Below, one piece after another: positions 50,947 to 61,628 of a DNA stretch of 64,000 bases. The notes under the pieces were generated by a model. It worked only from the letters and a program-made list of their open reading frames with translations. It did no database searches and was not told the origin of the DNA. The DNA is from Haemophilus parainfluenzae. GTDB lineage: Bacteria; Pseudomonadota; Gammaproteobacteria; Enterobacterales; Pasteurellaceae. The stretch spans positions 1,099,501 to 1,163,500 of the forward strand of contig NZ_CP063120.1 of NCBI RefSeq assembly GCF_014931395.1. Reading direction: 5' to 3'. Numbering within the stretch: position 1 is the first letter of the stretch; each line of letters begins with the position of its first letter. The position numbers were made by a program, and so were the translations under genes.

Positions 50947-51728
50947 TTGTTGATATGATTTCTTCACTTGGACGAAGCGTAATTAAATTTTTCCGTGCAT
51001 TAGGCCGCTCAGGCTTTATGTTGTTTGGTGCATTAGTGGGTAAGCCACAAATTCGTCAACATTTTCCTTTATTAGTGAAGCAGTTATATGTATTAGGCGT
51101 ACAGTCTTTATTGATTATCCTGCTTTCTGGTTTATTTATTGGAATGGTGTTGGGCTTACAAGGCTATGTAGTTTTGGTCGATTTTTCTGCTGAAACCAGC
51201 CTTGGACAACTTGTAGCGCTGTCTTTATTACGCGAATTAGGCCCAGTAGTGACCGCACTTTTATTCGCGGGGCGAGCAGGTTCTGCGTTAACGGCTGAAA
51301 TTGGCTTAATGAAAGCCACAGAACAACTTTCCAGCCTTGAAATGATGGCAGTCGATCCACTACGTCGTGTGATTGCACCGCGTTTTTGGGCAGGCGTGAT
51401 TGCGATGCCAATTCTTGCGATTCTCTTTACCGCGATTGGTATTTGGGGCGGCTCGCTTGTTGGCGTGGATTGGAAAGGTGTGGATGCAGGTAGCTTCTGG
51501 TCTGTGATGCAAAATGCCGTCAGCTGGAGCTATGACATTCTAAACGGATTTATTAAAAGCGTATTTTTCGCCATTGCGGTGGTGTGGATTGCGTTATTCA
51601 ATGGTTATGATTGTATTCCAACATCTGAAGGTATCAGTCAGGCTACAACCAGAACGGTTGTCCACGCATCACTTGTGGTACTTGGGCTCGATTTCATCTT
51701 AACTGCCATTATGTTTGGGGCAGGCTAA
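50943..51728 (+). CDS. mlaE: Phospholipid ABC transporter permease MlaE
   Basis: 261-residue permease of the MCE/Mla type with five or six helices. Characteristic [20 protein letters not shown] and [19 protein letters not shown]. It is coupled to mlaF by a 4-base overlap and ends 12 bases before mlaD. A USS is at 51251. Confidence 0.96.
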   Translation: MIVDMISSLGRSVIKFFRALGRSGFMLFGALVGKPQIRQHFPLLVKQLYVLGVQSLLIILLSGLFIGMVLGLQGYVVLVDFSAETSLGQLVALSLLRELGPVVTALLFAGRAGSALTAEIGLMKATEQLSSLEMMAVDPLRRVIAPRFWAGVIAMPILAILFTAIGIWGGSLVGVDWKGVDAGSFWSVMQNAVSWSYDILNGFIKSVFFAIAVVWIALFNGYDCIPTSEGISQATTRTVVHASLVVLGLDFILTAIMFGAG

Positions 51729-51740
51729 TAGGGTATTTTT

Positions 51741-52247
51741 ATGCGACAAACAATTAAATATGAATTTTGGGTAGGCTTATTTTTACTACTCGGTATCGCT
51801 GCGTTAGTATTTTTAGGCTTACGTGTGGCAAATGTACAAGGTTTTGGTGAAACAAAATCTTACACAGTAACTGCAACTTTTGACAATATTGGTGGACTAA
51901 AAGTCCGTGCACCACTTAAACTTGGTGGGGTAGTCATTGGTCGCGTGTCTGACATTACGTTAGACGAAAAATCTTACTTGCCAAAAGTAAGCATTGCGAT
52001 TAATGAAGAATATAAAGAAATTCCGGAAAACAGTTCGTTATCGATCAAAACATCGGGATTATTGGGCGAACAATATATCGCCTTAAGTATGGGCTTTGAT
52101 GATGGTGAAACCGCGATGTTAAAAAACGGTAGCCAAATTCAAGACACTAAATCCGCAATGGTATTGGAAGATTTAATCGGCCAGTTCCTTTACGGTGATA
52201 AAAAAGCAGACGGTAATGCTGACAAAGCAGAATCAGATGTAAAATAA
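51741..52247 (+). CDS. mlaD: MCE-domain lipid-binding protein MlaD
   Basis: 168-residue inner-membrane-anchored periplasmic hexamer subunit. One N-terminal helix (FWVGLFLLLGIAALVFLGLR) and an MCE domain (VTATFDNIGGLKVRAPLKLG, then GVVIGRVSDI). The helical C-terminal tail is short and acidic. Length is slightly below E. coli (183). Confidence 0.96.
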   Translation: MRQTIKYEFWVGLFLLLGIAALVFLGLRVANVQGFGETKSYTVTATFDNIGGLKVRAPLKLGGVVIGRVSDITLDEKSYLPKVSIAINEEYKEIPENSSLSIKTSGLLGEQYIALSMGFDDGETAMLKNGSQIQDTKSAMVLEDLIGQFLYGDKKADGNADKAESDVK

Positions 52248-52268
52248 TAATCTTTATTTAGGAGATTT

Positions 52269-52916
52269 ATGATGAAATTTACTCAGTTTAAAAAATGGTT
52301 TAGCGTAATGGCATTTGCAGTGACCGCACTTTTTGTGACTCAAACTGTACGTGCAGAAACAAGCCCTTATGTGTTGATGCAACAAGCATCAGATAAGTTA
52401 TTTGCCGATATCAAAAACAATCAGGCAAAAATTAAAAAGGATCCAAACTATTTACGTACAATCGTGCGTAATGATTTATTACCTTACGTGCAAGTAAACT
52501 ATGCAGGTTCTTTAGTGTTGGGTTCATACTTTAAATCAACCACACCAGAACAACGTGAAAAATTCTTTAAAGCATTCAGCGATTTTATCGAACAAGCTTA
52601 CGCGCAAGTGTTAACCGCTTACACCGATCAAAATATTCAAATTGAACCGGCTAAAGAAGTAGGCGACAAAAACCTTGTAAGCATTCGTGTAAACATCGTG
52701 CAAAATGGTGGACAAGCGCCAATTAAATTAGATTTCAAATGGCGTAAAAACAGTAAAACGGGCGAATGGCAAGCCTATGACATGGTTGCAGAAGGCGTGA
52801 GCATGGTTGTCACCAAACAAAACGAATGGAGCGGTATTTTACGTCAACAAGGTATTGATGCTTTAACAGCTCAAATTCAAAAATCTGCTGCAGCACCTGT
52901 GACATTGAGCAAATAA
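52269..52916 (+). CDS. mlaC: Periplasmic phospholipid carrier MlaC
   Basis: 215-residue soluble carrier shuttling phospholipid between outer and inner membrane. Signal peptide with cleavage after VRA (LFVTQTVRAETSPY). Conserved DLLPYVQVNYAGSLVLG and GVSMVVTKQNEWSGILRQQG. Two ATGs adjoin at the start (52269, 52272), AGGAGA upstream. A reversed USS overlaps the signal-peptide codons. Confidence 0.95.
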   Translation: MMKFTQFKKWFSVMAFAVTALFVTQTVRAETSPYVLMQQASDKLFADIKNNQAKIKKDPNYLRTIVRNDLLPYVQVNYAGSLVLGSYFKSTTPEQREKFFKAFSDFIEQAYAQVLTAYTDQNIQIEPAKEVGDKNLVSIRVNIVQNGGQAPIKLDFKWRKNSKTGEWQAYDMVAEGVSMVVTKQNEWSGILRQQGIDALTAQIQKSAAAPVTLSK

Positions 52917-52920
52917 GCGA

Positions 52921-53256
52921 ATGACTGCGTTAAAGTGGGATTTAATCCAAAATAATGATAAGATAGCTCTCCAATTATCTGGGGAGCTATCCTGCAACAC
53001 GTTGTTACCATTATGGCAGCAACGTGCTTCTTTTTTATCAGAAAAGCTAGCGAATCAAAGTACCATTGAATTTGATTTAACGAATATTAAACGAATTGAT
53101 TCAGCTGGTTTTGCATTATTGTGTGATTTTCTACATGATAGTCAGCAGTTACCAAATAAAAAAGTGCGGTTGATAAATCCGCCGGAACAGCTATTAACCC
53201 TTGCTGATTTAGTGAATTTATCTCATTGGATTAGCACTTTTATTGATCATCATTAA
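52921..53256 (+). CDS. mlaB: STAS-domain protein MlaB
   Basis: 111-residue STAS protein that binds MlaF and supports the transporter. Block IEFDLTNIKRIDSAGFALLC contains the typical D-S-A-G motif. Four bases after mlaC. A USS is in frame near 53164. Confidence 0.9.
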   Translation: MTALKWDLIQNNDKIALQLSGELSCNTLLPLWQQRASFLSEKLANQSTIEFDLTNIKRIDSAGFALLCDFLHDSQQLPNKKVRLINPPEQLLTLADLVNLSHWISTFIDHH

Positions 53257-53269
53257 AACGGAAATCCTA

Positions 53270-54816
<1,547 letters not shown>

Positions 54817-54830
54817 TGAAATCCAGATAA

Positions 54831-54864
54831 AAAAAGAGCGGTCAATATTGACCGCTCTTTTATT
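54831..54864. terminator. Bidirectional terminator, murA / yggS
   Basis: AAAGAGCGGTCAAT (54834-54847) followed by its exact complement, then TTTTATTTT. The arms read AAGAGCGGT, one base from a USS. Confidence 0.92.
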
Positions 54865-54873
54865 TTCTATTCA

Positions 54874-55578
54874 TTATTTTTTCGAATAATCTCTCGCCCC
54901 AAAAATGGCCGTACCGATGCGAACCATGGTTGAACCGCATTTTATAGCACTTTGCATATCATCGGTCATTCCCATCGAAAGCGTATCAATTTGTTGATGA
55001 GGGAAAGCGACTTTAAGCTGCTCAAATAATTGTTCCATTTGGCTAAAAGCCGCTTCTTGTTCAGCAATATTGTCTGTTGGAGCAGGGATCGCCATTAATC
55101 CACGCAAACGTAAGTGCGGTAGATTTTCAATGTGTTTTGCAAGCTCAATCATTTCACTTGGTTGAATGCCTGATTTACTCGCTTCATCACTGATATTAAT
55201 TTGAATTAAAACATTCAGCGGAGCTTTATTGGCAGGGCGTTGTTCATTTAAACGATCGGCAATTTTTGCACGTTCTAACGTTTGCATCCAATCGAAATGT
55301 TCAGCCACAAGACGCGTTTTATTGGATTGCAATGGGCCAATAAAATGCCATTCAAGCTGAATATTCTGTGCTTCAAAATACTGAATTTTATCTACACCTT
55401 CTTGAACGTAGTTCTCCCCAAATGCTTTTTGTCCTGCATGATAGGCTTCTAAAATCGCTTCATTGGGTTTCGTTTTAGAAACCGCTAATAAAGTGACCGC
55501 ATTTTCAGGGCGATGAGCGAGTTGTGTGGCGTCTTGGATTTTTTGATGGATGGTTTCGAGTGCTTGTTGAATTGTCAT
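54874..55578 (-). CDS. yggS: YggS-family pyridoxal phosphate homeostasis protein
   Basis: 234-residue single-domain PLP-binding protein without known catalysis, controlling PLP and amino-acid pools. PLP Lys in LLAVSKTKPNEAI. Further blocks: FGENYVQEGVDKI, WHFIGPLQSNKTRLVAEHFD and LSMGMTDDMQSAI. I start at ATG 55578 (MTIQQALETIH), GGAAGG upstream. A USS lies near 55110. Confidence 0.94.
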   Translation of the reverse strand: MTIQQALETIHQKIQDATQLAHRPENAVTLLAVSKTKPNEAILEAYHAGQKAFGENYVQEGVDKIQYFEAQNIQLEWHFIGPLQSNKTRLVAEHFDWMQTLERAKIADRLNEQRPANKAPLNVLIQINISDEASKSGIQPSEMIELAKHIENLPHLRLRGLMAIPAPTDNIAEQEAAFSQMEQLFEQLKVAFPHQQIDTLSMGMTDDMQSAIKCGSTMVRIGTAIFGARDYSKK

Positions 55579-55667
55579 AATTCCCTTCCTGACCAATGTG
55601 AAACTCTCTTCATTCTACACCAAAGCGATGATTTTTAGAAAAAATCTTCATTTTTTTGATTTTGTGT

Positions 55668-55696
55668 TTGACAAGCCTGCGCTTTTTCGGTATTTC
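55668..55696 (+). promoter_or_regulatory. thr operon promoter
   Basis: TTGACA (55668-55673), 17-base spacer, TATTTC (55691-55696), 33 bases before the leader peptide. Confidence 0.8.
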
Positions 55697-55728
55697 TAAA
55701 CACATCTTTTTTTCAAGGTAAAAATACA

Positions 55729-55800
55729 ATGAAAAATAACCGCACTTTCACGATTACCACCATTATTATGACCATTACGACAATTAATGGGGCGGGTTAG
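55729..55800 (+). CDS. thrL: thr operon leader peptide
   Basis: 23-residue leader, ATG 55729 to TAG 55800, with seven Thr and five Ile codons, densest in the run TFTITTIIMTITTI. Stalling at Thr or Ile codons would prevent the downstream terminator. An ACCGCACTT USS overlaps codons 4-7 (N-R-T-F). AAGG serves as ribosome site. Confidence 0.95.
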   Translation: MKNNRTFTITTIIMTITTINGAG

Positions 55801-55821
55801 TGCATAACAAACAGGATCAAG

Positions 55822-55854
55822 AAAACCCGCATTCAGTCTAGTGCGGGTTTTTTA
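55822..55854 (+). terminator. thr attenuator terminator
   Basis: AAAACCCGCA (55822-55831), loop, TGCGGGTTTT (55842-55851) and a T-run, 35 bases before thrA. Confidence 0.93.
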
Positions 55855-55888
55855 GTATTTAAAAATCACAACATCTGAGGATATTATC

Positions 55889-58336
55889 ATGCGCGTATTA
55901 AAATTTGGTGGCACTTCATTAGCCAACCCTGAGCGTTTCTCGCAAGCGGCTCAATTAATCGAAAAAGCTCATTTAGAAGAGCAGGCGGCTGGTGTCTTAT
56001 CCGCTCCAGCTAAAATTACTAACCATCTTGTTGCCCTCTCTGAAAAAGCCGCATTAAACCAACCTACTGATACCCACTTTAACGAAGCCATTGAGATTTT
56101 CTATAACATCATTAATGGTTTACACGCTGAAAATAATAAATTTGATCTTGCGGGCACCAAAGCCCTCATTGATGCGGAATTTGCTCAAATTAAAGGTTTA
56201 TTAGAAGAAATTCGCCAAGCAGGAAAAGTAGAAGATAAAGTTAAAGCAACCATTGACTGCCGTGGTGAAAAATTATCGATTGCGATGATGAAAGCGTGGT
56301 TTGAAGCACGTGGGTATAGTGTTCACATTGTTGATCCTGTTAAACAATTATTAGCACAAGGTGGTTACTTAGAATCTTCAGTTGATATTGACGAATCCAC
56401 AAAACGCGTTGATGCGAAAAGTATCGGTAAAGATAAAGTGGTTCTAATGGCTGGTTTTACTGCATGTAATGATAAAGGTGAATTAGTGTTATTAGGCCGC
56501 AACGGCTCTGATTATTCAGCGGCTTGTTTAGCGGCTTGTTTAGATGCATCTGTTTGTGAAATTTGGACTGATGTGGATGGCGTTTATACTTGTGACCCAC
56601 GTTTAGTACCAGATGCACGTTTATTACCAAGCCTTTCTTACCGTGAAGCGATGGAGCTTTCTTATTTTGGTGCGAAAGTGATCCATCCACGTACAATTGG
56701 TCCATTATTACCAAAACAAATCCCTTGTGTGATTAAAAATACCGGTAATTCATCTGCACCGGGTTCAATAATCGATGGCCATGTGAAATCTGAAGGGTTA
56801 CAAGTAAAAGGGATTACTAACCTTGATAACGTGGCAATGTTCAATGTTTCAGGTCCTGGTATGCAAGGTATGGTGGGGATGGCAGCTCGCGTATTCTCAG
56901 CGATGTCAAAAGCCGGTATTTCAGTTATTTTAATTACGCAATCGTCCTCTGAATACAGCATTAGTTTCTGTGTACCAGTGAAATCAGCGGATGCAGCAAA
57001 AGCGGTTTTAGAACAAGAGTTTGCGACAGAATTAAAAGCGCATGACTTAGAACCTATTGAAGTCGCAAAAGATCTTTCTATCATCTCAGTTGTAGGTGAT
57101 GGTATGAAACAAGCTAAAGGTATCGCGGCTCGTTTCTTCTCTGCATTGGCACAAGCGAATATCAGCTTAGTCGCAATTGCACAGGGTTCTTCTGAGCGTT
57201 CAATTTCAGCCGTAGTGGCGCAAAATAAAGCGATTGAAGCTGTAAAAGCGACTCACCAAGCGCTTTTTAATAACAAAAAAGTTGTTGATATGTTTCTAGT
57301 CGGCGTTGGTGGCGTTGGTGGTGAGTTAATTGAACAAATCAAACACCAAAAAGAATATCTCGCAAAGAAGGACATTGAAATCCGAGTTTGTGCGTTAGCG
57401 AATTCAACAAAAATGCTTTTGAATGAAAACGGATTGAATTTAGATAATTGGAAAGCAGATCTTGAAAATGCGACCCAACCTTCTGATTTCGATGTGTTGT
57501 TATCTTTCATTAAGTTGCATCACGTAGTGAATCCAGTCTTTGTAGATTGTACAACAGCTGAATCGGTTGCTGGGCTTTATGCGCGCGCATTAAAAGAAGG
57601 CTTCCATGTGGTAACCCCAAATAAAAAAGCGAATACGCGTGAATTAGCCTATTACCACGAATTACGTCGCAATGCACAAGCAAGCCAACATAAATTCCTG
57701 TACGAAACCAACGTAGGCGCTGGCTTACCGGTTATCGAAAACTTACAGAATTTATTGGCAGCGGGTGATGAGCTTGAGTATTTCGAAGGCATTTTGTCGG
57801 GCTCACTTTCTTTCATCTTCGGTAAATTAGAAGAAGGACTTTCTCTTTCAGAAGTGACCGCACTTGCACGTGAAAAAGGCTTTACTGAGCCAGATCCTCG
57901 TGATGATTTATCGGGGCAAGATGTGGCACGTAAATTGCTTATTTTAGCGCGTGAAGCAGGGTTAGAACTTGAGCTTTCCGATGTGGAAGTGGAAGGGGTA
58001 TTGCCAAAAGGCTTCTCTGAAGGTAAATCTGCAGATGAATTTATGGCAATGTTGCCACAATTAGATGCGGAATTTAAAGCACGCGTTGAAGCGGCGAAAG
58101 CAGAAGGCAAAGTACTGCGTTACGTAGGACAAATTAAAGATGGTCACTGCAAGGTATCAATCATCGCTGTGGATCAAAATAATCCATTGTACAAGGTGAA
58201 AGACGGTGAAAACGCCCTTGCATTCTACACGCGTTATTATCAACCAATTCCATTGTTATTACGTGGTTACGGTGCGGGTAATGCAGTGACTGCAGCGGGC
58301 ATCTTTGCTGATATTTTAAGAACATTACACCACTAA
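55889..58336 (+). CDS. thrA: Bifunctional aspartokinase / homoserine dehydrogenase I
   Basis: 815-residue fusion. The aspartokinase (residues 1-~290, start [16 protein letters not shown]) is followed by two ACT regulatory domains (~310-450, [12 protein letters not shown] and [10 protein letters not shown]). Then comes NAD(P)-binding homoserine dehydrogenase ([36 protein letters not shown]). Length equals E. coli ThrA (820). First enzyme gene of thrABC under Thr/Ile attenuation. A USS is in the frame near 57856. Confidence 0.98.
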   Translation: MRVLKFGGTSLANPERFSQAAQLIEKAHLEEQAAGVLSAPAKITNHLVALSEKAALNQPTDTHFNEAIEIFYNIINGLHAENNKFDLAGTKALIDAEFAQIKGLLEEIRQAGKVEDKVKATIDCRGEKLSIAMMKAWFEARGYSVHIVDPVKQLLAQGGYLESSVDIDESTKRVDAKSIGKDKVVLMAGFTACNDKGELVLLGRNGSDYSAACLAACLDASVCEIWTDVDGVYTCDPRLVPDARLLPSLSYREAMELSYFGAKVIHPRTIGPLLPKQIPCVIKNTGNSSAPGSIIDGHVKSEGLQVKGITNLDNVAMFNVSGPGMQGMVGMAARVFSAMSKAGISVILITQSSSEYSISFCVPVKSADAAKAVLEQEFATELKAHDLEPIEVAKDLSIISVVGDGMKQAKGIAARFFSALAQANISLVAIAQGSSERSISAVVAQNKAIEAVKATHQALFNNKKVVDMFLVGVGGVGGELIEQIKHQKEYLAKKDIEIRVCALANSTKMLLNENGLNLDNWKADLENATQPSDFDVLLSFIKLHHVVNPVFVDCTTAESVAGLYARALKEGFHVVTPNKKANTRELAYYHELRRNAQASQHKFLYETNVGAGLPVIENLQNLLAAGDELEYFEGILSGSLSFIFGKLEEGLSLSEVTALAREKGFTEPDPRDDLSGQDVARKLLILAREAGLELELSDVEVEGVLPKGFSEGKSADEFMAMLPQLDAEFKARVEAAKAEGKVLRYVGQIKDGHCKVSIIAVDQNNPLYKVKDGENALAFYTRYYQPIPLLLRGYGAGNAVTAAGIFADILRTLHH

Positions 58337-58348
58337 GAAGGACATAAC

Positions 58349-59293
58349 ATGTTAAGAATTTATGCTCCGGCATCGAGTGCCAATATTAGTGTAGGGTTTG
58401 ACACATTAGGTGCAGCCATTTCACCGATTGATGGTTCATTATTAGGTGATGTCGTACAGATTGAGTCTATTCCAAGTGGTTTTGAGCTCGAAAGTGCGGG
58501 CTATTTTGTGCGTAAATTGCCAAAAGAGCCGCAAAAAAATATCGTGTATCAGGCTTATGTACTGTTTAGTGAGCAATTAAAATTACGCAATGTGAGAGTT
58601 AAACCATTGCGTTTAACCCTTGAAAAAAATATGCCGATTGGTTCGGGATTGGGGTCAAGTGCGTGCTCTATCGTGGCTGCATTAGTGGCATTAAATAAAT
58701 TCCACGATGAACCATTCTCAAAAATGGAACTGTTAGAAATGATGGGAGAGCTAGAAGGTCGTATTTCAGGTTCTATCCATTATGATAATGTGGCACCTTG
58801 TTACTTAGGCGGTGTACAATTTATGGTACAATCCCTCGGTAACATTTGCCAAAAACTGCCATTTTTTGATAATTGGTATTGGGTCTTAGCTTATCCAGGT
58901 ATTGAGGTTTCAACTGCTGAAGCGCGTGCAATTTTACCGAAAAGCTACACGCGTCAAGATGTGATTTTTCATGGTCGTCATTTAGGTGGCTTTGTGCACG
59001 CATGTCACACGCATCAAGAAAACCTTGCTGCGATGATGATGAAAGATGTGATTGCAGAACCTTACCGTGAGGCTTTATTACCCAACTTCGCAGAAGTGAA
59101 ACAAGCTACGCGTGATTTAGGCGCGTTAGCGACGGGGATTTCAGGCTCAGGCCCAACGATTTTCTCCATTGCACCCGATTTACAAACGGCAACAAAACTG
59201 GCGACTTATTTAGAAAATCATTATTTACAAAACAATGAAGGCTTTGTGCACGTTTGTAAGGTCGATAATGATGGCGCGAGAGAGCTCGGTTAA
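58349..59293 (+). CDS. thrB: Homoserine kinase
   Basis: 314-residue GHMP kinase converting homoserine to its phosphate. N-terminal [20 protein letters not shown], phosphate loop [20 protein letters not shown] and C-terminal [13 protein letters not shown]. It begins 12 bases after thrA with AAGGA. Length matches the family. Confidence 0.97.
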   Translation: MLRIYAPASSANISVGFDTLGAAISPIDGSLLGDVVQIESIPSGFELESAGYFVRKLPKEPQKNIVYQAYVLFSEQLKLRNVRVKPLRLTLEKNMPIGSGLGSSACSIVAALVALNKFHDEPFSKMELLEMMGELEGRISGSIHYDNVAPCYLGGVQFMVQSLGNICQKLPFFDNWYWVLAYPGIEVSTAEARAILPKSYTRQDVIFHGRHLGGFVHACHTHQENLAAMMMKDVIAEPYREALLPNFAEVKQATRDLGALATGISGSGPTIFSIAPDLQTATKLATYLENHYLQNNEGFVHVCKVDNDGARELG

Positions 59294-59308
59294 ATAACTA
59301 ATCGCTTT

Positions 59309-59332
59309 ATCCCCTCTTTTATAAGAGGGGAA
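59309..59332. repeat. CCCCTCTT/AAGAGGGG dyad between thrB and thrC
   Basis: CCCCTCTT-ttat-AAGAGGGG (59311-59330) followed by AATAACATTTT; a weak T-run, so partial termination at most. Third member of a dyad set in this window. Confidence 0.75.
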
Positions 59333-59370
59333 TAACATTTTATTAAAACTCTATAATTAACGGATATACA

Positions 59371-60645
59371 ATGAATTTGTACAACATCAAACACCCTGAA
59401 GAACAAGTGAATTTTGCGCAAGCAGTACGTCAAGGACTTGGCAAAGATCAAGGTTTGTTCTTTCCGGAAACGATCCCCGCTTTAACCAATATTGACGAGT
59501 TATTATCCTTACCATTGGTTGAACGTAGCCAAAAAATTCTTGGCGCATTAATCGGTGAAGAATTACCGAAAGCCACTTTAGATGCAATGGTGAAAAATGC
59601 GTTCACCTTTACGGCACCATTAGAAAAAGTAGAAGACAATATTTATGCGCTTGAATTATTCCATGGTCCAACTTTAGCATTTAAAGACTTTGGCGGTCGT
59701 TTTATGGCGCAAGCGCTCGCTGCAGTGCGTGGTGATGGCAAAATTACCATTTTAACGGCAACATCTGGTGATACTGGCGCAGCGGTTGCCCACGCATTTT
59801 ACGGGTTGGAAAATATCAATGTGGTGATTTTATATCCGAAAGGCAAAATCAGCCCATTACAAGAAAAACTCTTCTGTACTTTAGGTGGCAATATTCGCAC
59901 TGTGGCGATTAATGGCGATTTCGATGCGTGCCAAGCGTTAGTCAAACAAGCATTTGATGATGCAGAACTGCGTCAAGCGATTGGTTTAAACTCAGCGAAC
60001 TCCATCAATATCAGCCGTTTATTGGCTCAAGTTTGTTATTACTTTGAAGCGGTCGCACAGTTACCACAAGAAAAACGTGATAATGTCGTGGTTTCCGTAC
60101 CAAGTGGTAACTTCGGTAACTTAACGGCAGGTTTAATCGCAAAAACATTGGGTTTACCGATTAAACGCTTTATTGCATCAACCAATGCGAACGATACCGT
60201 GCCACGTTATTTAGAATCAGGTAATTGGGCACCTAAAGCGACCGTAGCGACGCTTTCTAATGCGATGGATGTTAGTCGCCCGAACAACTGGCCTCGTGTC
60301 GAAGAGTTATTTAAACGTAACGGTTGGAATTTAAGTGATTTAGGTTCTGGTATGTTAAGCGATAGCGAAACAGAAGAAACCTTAAAAGCGATGCATGCAA
60401 AAGGTTATTTATGTGAACCACACGGCGCGATCGCCTATCAAGTATTGAAAGATCAACTTAAAGCGGATGAAACCGGTATTTTCTTATGTACGGCACATCC
60501 AGCGAAATTTAAAGAGTCTGTTGAGCGTATTCTTTCGCTCGATCTTCCATTGCCAGAAGCGTTGGATAAACACAATAAATTGCCATTACTTTCTGATGAA
60601 ATGGATGACGATTTTGCACAACTACGTGCATATTTGTTGAAATAA
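59371..60645 (+). CDS. thrC: Threonine synthase
   Basis: 424-residue PLP enzyme making threonine from phosphohomoserine. The PLP Lys is in PTLAFKDFGGRFM; further motifs ATSGDTGAAVAHAF and VPSGNFGNLTAGLIAK. Length matches E. coli (428). The last gene of the thr operon, 77 bases after thrB with the dyad between them. Confidence 0.97.
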   Translation: MNLYNIKHPEEQVNFAQAVRQGLGKDQGLFFPETIPALTNIDELLSLPLVERSQKILGALIGEELPKATLDAMVKNAFTFTAPLEKVEDNIYALELFHGPTLAFKDFGGRFMAQALAAVRGDGKITILTATSGDTGAAVAHAFYGLENINVVILYPKGKISPLQEKLFCTLGGNIRTVAINGDFDACQALVKQAFDDAELRQAIGLNSANSINISRLLAQVCYYFEAVAQLPQEKRDNVVVSVPSGNFGNLTAGLIAKTLGLPIKRFIASTNANDTVPRYLESGNWAPKATVATLSNAMDVSRPNNWPRVEELFKRNGWNLSDLGSGMLSDSETEETLKAMHAKGYLCEPHGAIAYQVLKDQLKADETGIFLCTAHPAKFKESVERILSLDLPLPEALDKHNKLPLLSDEMDDDFAQLRAYLLK

Positions 60646-60647
60646 TA

Positions 60648-60682
60648 AAAAAGTGCGGTTGATTTTGACCGCACTTTTGTTT
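60648..60682 (+). terminator. USS-type terminator of thrABC
   Basis: AAAGTGCGGT-tgattttg-ACCGCACTTT with a T-rich tail, immediately after thrC. Confidence 0.9.
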
Positions 60683-60690
60683 TATTGCTC

Positions 60691-60720
60691 AAAAGGGCGG
60701 GATAAACGCCCTTTCTTTTT
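60691..60720 (+). terminator. Second terminator after thrC
   Basis: AAAGGGCG-ggataaa-CGCCCTTT followed by CTTTTT; tandem with the USS terminator 10 bases upstream. Confidence 0.8.
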
Positions 60721-60728
60721 GGGTTCCG

Positions 60729-60757
60729 TTGGCGTGCGGTGGATTTCCTTTTATAAT
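60729..60757 (+). promoter_or_regulatory. Promoter of the PPTase gene
   Basis: TTGGCG (60729-60734), spacer of exactly 17, TATAAT (60752-60757). A short GCAAG-aaaa-CTTGC hairpin begins directly behind. Confidence 0.65.
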
Positions 60758-60789
60758 GCAAGAAAACTTGCGTGTTTATTCATTATTTT

Positions 60790-61500
60790 ATGACAACTTT
60801 TATTGCCTATGCCAATATTCAACAACCTTTTCCTTTTGATGAAATCCCTACGGATCTTGTCCCTGAAAATTTGCGTACTGAACCGCAGGGAAATTCTCGG
60901 ATAACGCAACGTCATCAATGTCGTCGATTGGCTCATTTTTTACTTTGGAAGTTGCTAAAAAAAGCGGGAAAATCAACCGCAATTTTAGGGCAAATTTATC
61001 GTACGCAAAGTGGTAGACCACAATTTCCAGTGGAGAATATTGATTTTAATATTAGTCACTCGGGCGATTGGGTCGCTGTATTGCTGCATATTAATAAATC
61101 AGAAAAAAGTGCGGTCAGTATTGATATTGAATTTCCCCAAAAACGAAATTTTTCTGCACTCATGGCGCATTTTGCGCCACAAGCAGAGCAAGAATGGTTT
61201 GCTAAACAACTTAATGAGGAGCAGGCTTTTTATCGCTGTTGGTGTTTGCGTGAGGCGGTATTGAAATCACAAGGTGTTGGGATTGTAAAACTTTCAAGTG
61301 TGGTACATTTACCAGCGCGGTTACAGATCTTTTCAGATTATTGTCCGAAAGGGCAGTTGCTTTTTACCGATGAATTACCTTTTTACTTTGCGGCATTTAT
61401 TAATCAGTCAAAAATCCAACCGCACTTTTATCAATGGAATGGAAAAGAATTAGAAGAAAAAAATATAAAAAAATCCTTGATTTACCAAGTAAATGAATAA
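60790..61500 (+). CDS. Sfp-type 4'-phosphopantetheinyl transferase
   Basis: 236-residue PPTase of the Sfp/HetI/AcpT type that would attach phosphopantetheine from CoA to a carrier protein. Family signatures in order: SGRPQFPVENIDFNISHSGD, the Mg2+ motif VSIDIE and WCLREAVLKSQGVGI (WxxKEA-like, with Arg for Lys). I choose ATG 60790 (MTTFIAYANIQ); a GTG at 60772 is possible, and neither has a good ribosome site. No NRPS or PKS gene is in the window; whether it serves fatty-acid ACP is inference. USS copies lie in the frame. Confidence 0.8.
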   Translation: MTTFIAYANIQQPFPFDEIPTDLVPENLRTEPQGNSRITQRHQCRRLAHFLLWKLLKKAGKSTAILGQIYRTQSGRPQFPVENIDFNISHSGDWVAVLLHINKSEKSAVSIDIEFPQKRNFSALMAHFAPQAEQEWFAKQLNEEQAFYRCWCLREAVLKSQGVGIVKLSSVVHLPARLQIFSDYCPKGQLLFTDELPFYFAAFINQSKIQPHFYQWNGKELEEKNIKKSLIYQVNE

Positions 61501-61503
61501 AAG

Positions 61504-61534
61504 AAAATCCTTGAAAATATTCAAGGATTTTTTA
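61504..61534 (+). terminator. Terminator of the PPTase gene
   Basis: AAAATCCTTGAA-aata-TTCAAGGATTTT followed by TTATTTT, directly after the stop codon. Confidence 0.88.
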
Positions 61535-61545
61535 TTTTGTAAAAT

Positions 61546-61574
61546 TTGCATTGTCACTTGTATTTTCATAGACT
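61546..61574 (+). promoter_or_regulatory. Possible hflKC promoter
   Basis: TTGCAT (61546-61551), 17-base spacer, TAGACT (61569-61574), about 55 bases before hflK. Confidence 0.45.
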
Positions 61575-61628
61575 AACCCCATTAATTTCGTTAAACTCAT
61601 TAAAAATTTTAGACAAATGGAGAACGTA

